From assembly GCA_031213475.1 (NCBI GenBank), contig JARUPZ010000016.1, positions 8,200,270-8,264,269 of the forward strand: 64,000 bases of DNA. The letters are read 5' to 3'. Source of the DNA: Nereocystis luetkeana (lineage: Eukaryota; Sar; Phaeophyceae; Laminariales; Laminariaceae). The notes under the pieces are model-generated. The model ran no database searches and was not told where the DNA came from. It saw only the letters and a list, made by a program, of their open reading frames with translations. Position numbers and translations under genes: made by a program. This document shows, in pieces, positions 59,965 through 64,000 of this stretch (positions within the stretch are counted from its first letter, which is position 1; every line of letters starts with the position of its first letter).

Positions 59965-60198
59965 CTAAAACAGCAACCAGTAGACCCAAGGGGTGATCAT
60001 CCAACGCTGTTGCGAAAACCTGCGAGTACTCGCCTTGGAAGGATCTGTGACTTGAGCGTTCGAACGAAAGCTCTCTCTGACCCTCAGCACGGCTTCCTCC
60101 CGTCGCTGTTTTGTCGGCAGGCGCTTCGAAGACGAAATAAGCTGTCGATACAAACTAAGCGCGTATTCTCTGCTCGGCAAGGCTGCTTTTCCCGACAT
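59965..60198 (-). CDS. LYR-motif protein (Complex1_LYR family)
   Basis: A single open frame from ATG at 60198 to TAG at 59965 encodes 77 residues. The Complex1_LYR signature is clear: REYALSLYRQLISSSKRLP carries the L-Y-R tripeptide, followed by RREEAVLRVRESFRSN and the conserved VTDP. LYR proteins are small mitochondrial factors that dock with the acyl-carrier protein and help assemble respiratory complexes or Fe-S clusters (the ISD11/LYRM4, LYRM2, LYRM9 group); mitochondrial location is inferred. The usual C-terminal helix after VTDP is replaced by RWMITPWVYWLLF. A GT at about 59997 could instead be a donor leading to a further exon I could not find. The frame stays open upstream of the ATG with Arg/Ala-rich codons, but that extension has no ATG. 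Spacing and motif order best resemble LYRM4 or LYRM9; subtype is not assigned. Confidence 0.8.
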   Translation of the reverse strand: MSGKAALPSREYALSLYRQLISSSKRLPTKQRREEAVLRVRESFRSNAQVTDPSKASTRRFSQQRWMITPWVYWLLF

Positions 60199-63100
60199 TC
60201 TTCTTAGTGTGAGGCCGCTGGCACCTGCTCGTCCAGCTGTTGCTCGCGTCAGGCGTAGCCCAGCCTCGACCCTCGACCTCTCGACCTCCAATCCATCATT
60301 TTTCGATAAGTGGTGTTCCAACTGGTTCTTGAGGCGTTTTGGTTTTTGAAGTAACCGCCGCCTAAAAAATTACACACCACATCAGATACGGCTGGAAACG
60401 AATCCTGTTGGCCCGGGTAGCATCCAGGGGAGTCACTGGCCTATATCCTTGACAAGGAACGCGCGAACGGCTACAAATTGTAAATTCTCCAAAAAATGGG
60501 ATACAGACGAGACGTATTACGCAGCTTGCAAAGCTGAGTACCAGGTATCAACTATTAATAGTGTAGTATTATTATTATTATGCTTGCCATCCGACAACGT
60601 GTAGTGTTGTTCTAGTAAACGACTACTTTTGAAGAACTCTCCAGAACAAAAGCGCGGCAGTATCCTACGACAAATCAAGTATTATTATTAAAAATACTAC
60701 CAGGTATGTACAGTTGTTGTATTTATTTAGTCAGTCGAACTCACAGCTGACGTATTTCCTAATTTTATAAAAACGAACAAACTACACAGTATTAACAGTA
60801 ACTGCTTTTGCATCTTGTTGTTTCTTGTCATCAAGGTTGTTTCTGTACTCCGTACTCTATGCTCCTTGTCTCGCAATGTCTCAGAGTCTCGTGTTCTCGC
60901 CATGCTGTACTACGGCTGGACAGGTACATGGATGGGTCGGTCCACCTCCCTCTCTTTCACACAACCTCGTGAGGGGGGGCTGGGAGAATACCGGTCTCAT
61001 CCTCAGAGCATTGTTATAAGGATTACCTTGGGCTGGGTAATCGATCGATCTTTTACCCCTATAGCTCAGTAGGTAACACCTTCACATGTGGCGTCGTCCA
61101 GGTCACGGGTTCGAACCTCACTTCGAACGATTCTTTTACAGAAACGCTTGCGCGTGCACACCTAACACCTTCACAGCATACGAGCATCGCACAGGTGGAC
61201 GAAGAACATCAGAATCTAGATGATATGTACTTGGATGTTATGATTGCCAACTGAACTGCCGATTCTTCGATGGCTATTTATACCAGACTGTGATTTTCGC
61301 CGCTGGTTGCGCCTCCTAGCATGCTCATCCGTATTTGGATGGTATGAATATGATTGTCAACAAACTACTACTACTGCCGATTCTTGGATGGCTATGGCTA
61401 TTTCTACCAGTGATTCTTGCCGCTGATTGCGTCTCCTTCTGTGCTAGTCCAGACTCTCACTGGCATCCTCGGCATGTACAGCAAGCAGTACGATACAAAC
61501 TGGTACGCACTACTAATGTGTTGTGTATAATCACTGGTATATACTGTACGGGCGATGCTGTGCTACAAGTAATCCCTAGTACACATGAAGGACGTCGTCT
61601 TGTTATTGGCATCTCCCCCATTCACGAAGAAGTACTAATAATTTTTACCGGTAACTTTTTACTGATGACACTGCAGGGCAAACCGGTTTGCGTGAAACCG
61701 TCCGTAAGCATGGCGAAACGTCAGTCTAAATCGGGCGAGAGATTAAACCATCCGTCCACAACACACACGTACACCGTACACTGCACAGCAGCTTACAGTC
61801 CTCAAAAGGACCGTGAGAAATCTTCCAAAAACCCACAGCCTGGTCTACACATCTCCGGGTGGGTCTGTAACGTGTCCCCTGTGAAGACAAAATACATGAT
61901 GCCGAGGATAAATCCCCGCTTGTAATATGCTCCTGTTCCTTCAACGCCCCCCAGCAAAAACAAAGAGTACGCGCAACCATCAAACATATCAAACCATCGC
62001 TGCACCATCATGGGGTATAGAGGAGATAATAGGTCTGGGTCAGGTACTTGGTCGGACAAACTGCGTCAACGTCGTTTGGGCGGTGTATTTAGAGTACGAT
62101 CTGACCAAGCGAGCAGGGGAATTGCAGCTCTACTTGTACCTAGCAGGTTCGCTCAGGCAATCAGTTAGTTGCTAAGATTAATTACGAGGTCCTCTCGCAA
62201 CCAGCAAGTGAATGGCGCAATCGAAGCGAGGTGGGGAAGCCTTGGGATGACGTGTGGGTAACCCTGAATCTGCGTAATATATAATACGCTGACAAACACT
62301 CCGCTTAGCTTGACGCAGCAGTTTTGACCCCTACTTTGGGATTCAGGTGTACCGACCAAACACATGTCAGGTGCGATCTCAACAACCGTCCAGTACGGGG
62401 GGCATAGCAATCAGAACCGACGATGGACCCAAAAATCAGGCATGCCCCGATGTTTACCTACCGCACTTGGTTCTGACTACTCGTAGCTCCCTCGCAACAG
62501 TGTGGGAGCGCGCAGCAGTCCGAATAGTATCATGCTCCGCACGTGTCGGGCATCTCTGTCCATTGTAACTCGGGAACATCCTCCCTTACTCAGCATCCCA
62601 GGCTTCTTGGTGTAGCCGACGATGTAGTTGTCAATTTTTCCCCTCCGCAATCCCAAAGGGGATGGCACAAGTGGATACAGACGACGACGCCGCCTGTTCG
62701 ATCTCCTAACCCTAACCCTCATCACGCCAAATTTCCACGCAGCTCACCTTAAGTACGAGTATATCAAGTACTCGTACGCGAAAGATAGTCCTTGCATTCA
62801 ATTCGCGGGTGTTTATTCCACGGTGTGATTCGAGCCGGACTGAAAAGGACACTTGCACAATTATAATTGCTCCACACGATGCAGACCGTAGCCATCTCGG
62901 CTAGGAGACGCACAGATAGTAGCTATCCTACCCAGGCTACGCTAAAACAGTAAACACATAGAAGGGCTGTATACACACCTACACGCACACCCACCACCCC
63001 TTGAGCCTAGAGGGAAACTTTTACGCCGCTAGCAAGGGGTGACACACTATGAGTAGGCACTTGATGACCCCACAGGGCGCTGAATCACAAAGGACTGTCT

Positions 63101-64000
63101 CTTGTCGTTCCACAAATGCCAGCCCGGCGGTAGTCGTTGACGGTGGTGAGGCGACTCAAAACGAGTATTCCTTGGCCTCCGCCTGCAAGAGCAATACAGG
63201 GGAGGAGACGCAAGCGGGGTCCGGCGAAGGCATACAGCAATAGGTCAAAGGCGTACAAAGGTCAGTAGAGGAAGAGCTGTTCGCTAGACGGGAACACATG
63301 TTGTCCCACGGGCTTTTGGATATTTCCTGTCTTCACTACAGCTGATTCGAAGATCCGATGGAGGTAAAAGCTATGCACTAGGCTTGCAGCCGCACGTCCT
63401 GATCAATAATTATCCGTCGCAGCCGTGGCACAGAAGTGAGCAGGGACAAGCAACGGGGGGTACATTGGTGTCAAACTGCTATGCTCCCATAGCTCCTGCT
63501 AATGCCGAATAGTACTTGCAAATACTACAAATACGAGTACCAGGTACTCGCTTGCCAGCGTGCCTTTCGAACGTACTAAAGTTTCAAGCGGAAAGTCGAC
63601 AAACGCCGTTTGTTTGGGACCCTACCGTTTATGTGGATAATACAGATTGCGAGTGTTCACCGTTCGCCTTTCCGTCGTACAGTACCGAGAGTCCGCAAGC
63701 TTGCCACTTGAAGAGAACGCCTGGAACCAGTCGCAGGTTCCGCCTAAGTACACATCATGCCAACGACGTTATCGACGCTGCTGGTCCACGTAACACTGAA
63801 CACAACCACACCCATGTTTCGGGGACGACTTACTTGAATTCAGAGTCCATGTGCAGGGTAGTAAAAGGCCTCACAATGGATATGATACACGTGGGACTCG
63901 AGGGGCGCCCCGCACGTTTCACTACGAGTATGCATGCCAAACCAAAATCCGGGGATCATACATCACCTGTCCTTTGGGGTTGAAGACGACAGGCAGTCCT
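60199..64000. other. Region without a supported gene
   Basis: Apart from the tRNA-like sequence, I see an imperfect duplication at 61250-61440 (ctgccgattcttcgatggct and ctgccgattcttggatggct), AT-rich stretches with tattattatta, and TACCAGGTA motifs at 60540, 60699 and 63539. A 196-codon frame at 61335-61925 overlaps the duplication and shows no domain. Nothing recognisable occurs from 62200 to the right edge. Confidence 0.5.
61057..61130 (+). tRNA. tRNA-like sequence, probably a pseudogene
   Basis: tagctcagtaggtaac fits the A-box and gggttcgaacctc fits the B-box at normal spacing. The D-stem 3' strand, the T-stem (three of five pairs) and the acceptor stem do not pair well, so a functional tRNA is unlikely. 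Confidence 0.25.

Noticed and set aside
61335..61925. 196-codon frame with a signal-peptide-like start
   Set aside because: The hydrophobic start derives from a local duplication (gattcttggatggctatggc), and the rest shows no domain; AT/GC content is as in neighbouring non-coding DNA.

Overview
This window looks like nuclear DNA from an intron-rich eukaryote. Six gene loci can be assembled. Most have several short, GC-rich exons joined by GT-AG introns of 0.2 to more than 5 kb, and the introns and gaps are filled with dispersed repeats. A photosynthetic stramenopile, most likely a brown alga, is my best guess from this style, but no sequence marker proves the lineage. There is no bacterial-type operon structure.

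Layout. (1) 816-16539, minus: a large gene encoding a YbaK/prolyl-tRNA-editing-type domain, a long Ala/Ser/Gly-rich linker and a DEDDy-type 3'-5' exonuclease; its 3' end probably runs past the left edge. (2) 16540-16727: a 188-bp gap between divergent start codons. (3) 16728-22763, plus: a six-exon major facilitator transporter of the SLC22A18/MFSD9/TetA-like type, 536 residues. (4) 22764-26342: repeats. (5) 26343-39429, minus: a six-exon gene for an N-terminally anchored GFA/CENP-V domain protein with a long disordered tail, 660 residues. (6) 39430-42638: no gene recognised. (7) 42639-47085, minus: a five-exon SARNP/CIP29/Tho1-like SAP-domain mRNA-export factor ending in an RGG tract. (8) 47086-53095: mostly repeats, with two weak exon candidates. 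(9) 53096-54611, plus: exons of an unrecognised multi-pass membrane protein. (10) 59965-60198, minus: a small LYR-motif (Complex1_LYR) protein. (11) 60199-64000: no supported gene.

The genes look functionally unrelated, as is usual in a eukaryotic chromosome segment. The repeats form several families that can be defined inside the window: rep-A (about 570 bp, poly-G bordered, some 13 copies or fragments); rep-B (four copies of a reading-frame-conserved C-terminus, probably the tail of a mobile element, usually next to rep-A); a tRNA-derived SINE of about 350 bp (three copies); a 105-115 bp inverted-repeat element (MITE-A, five copies); and two less frequent inverted-repeat families (MITE-B, MITE-C). 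Nested insertions (SINE in rep-A, MITE-A in rep-A, MITE-A in MITE-B) give a relative order of activity. All exon models are manual reconstructions from splice signals, frame continuity and family motifs; no alignment or transcript evidence was available.
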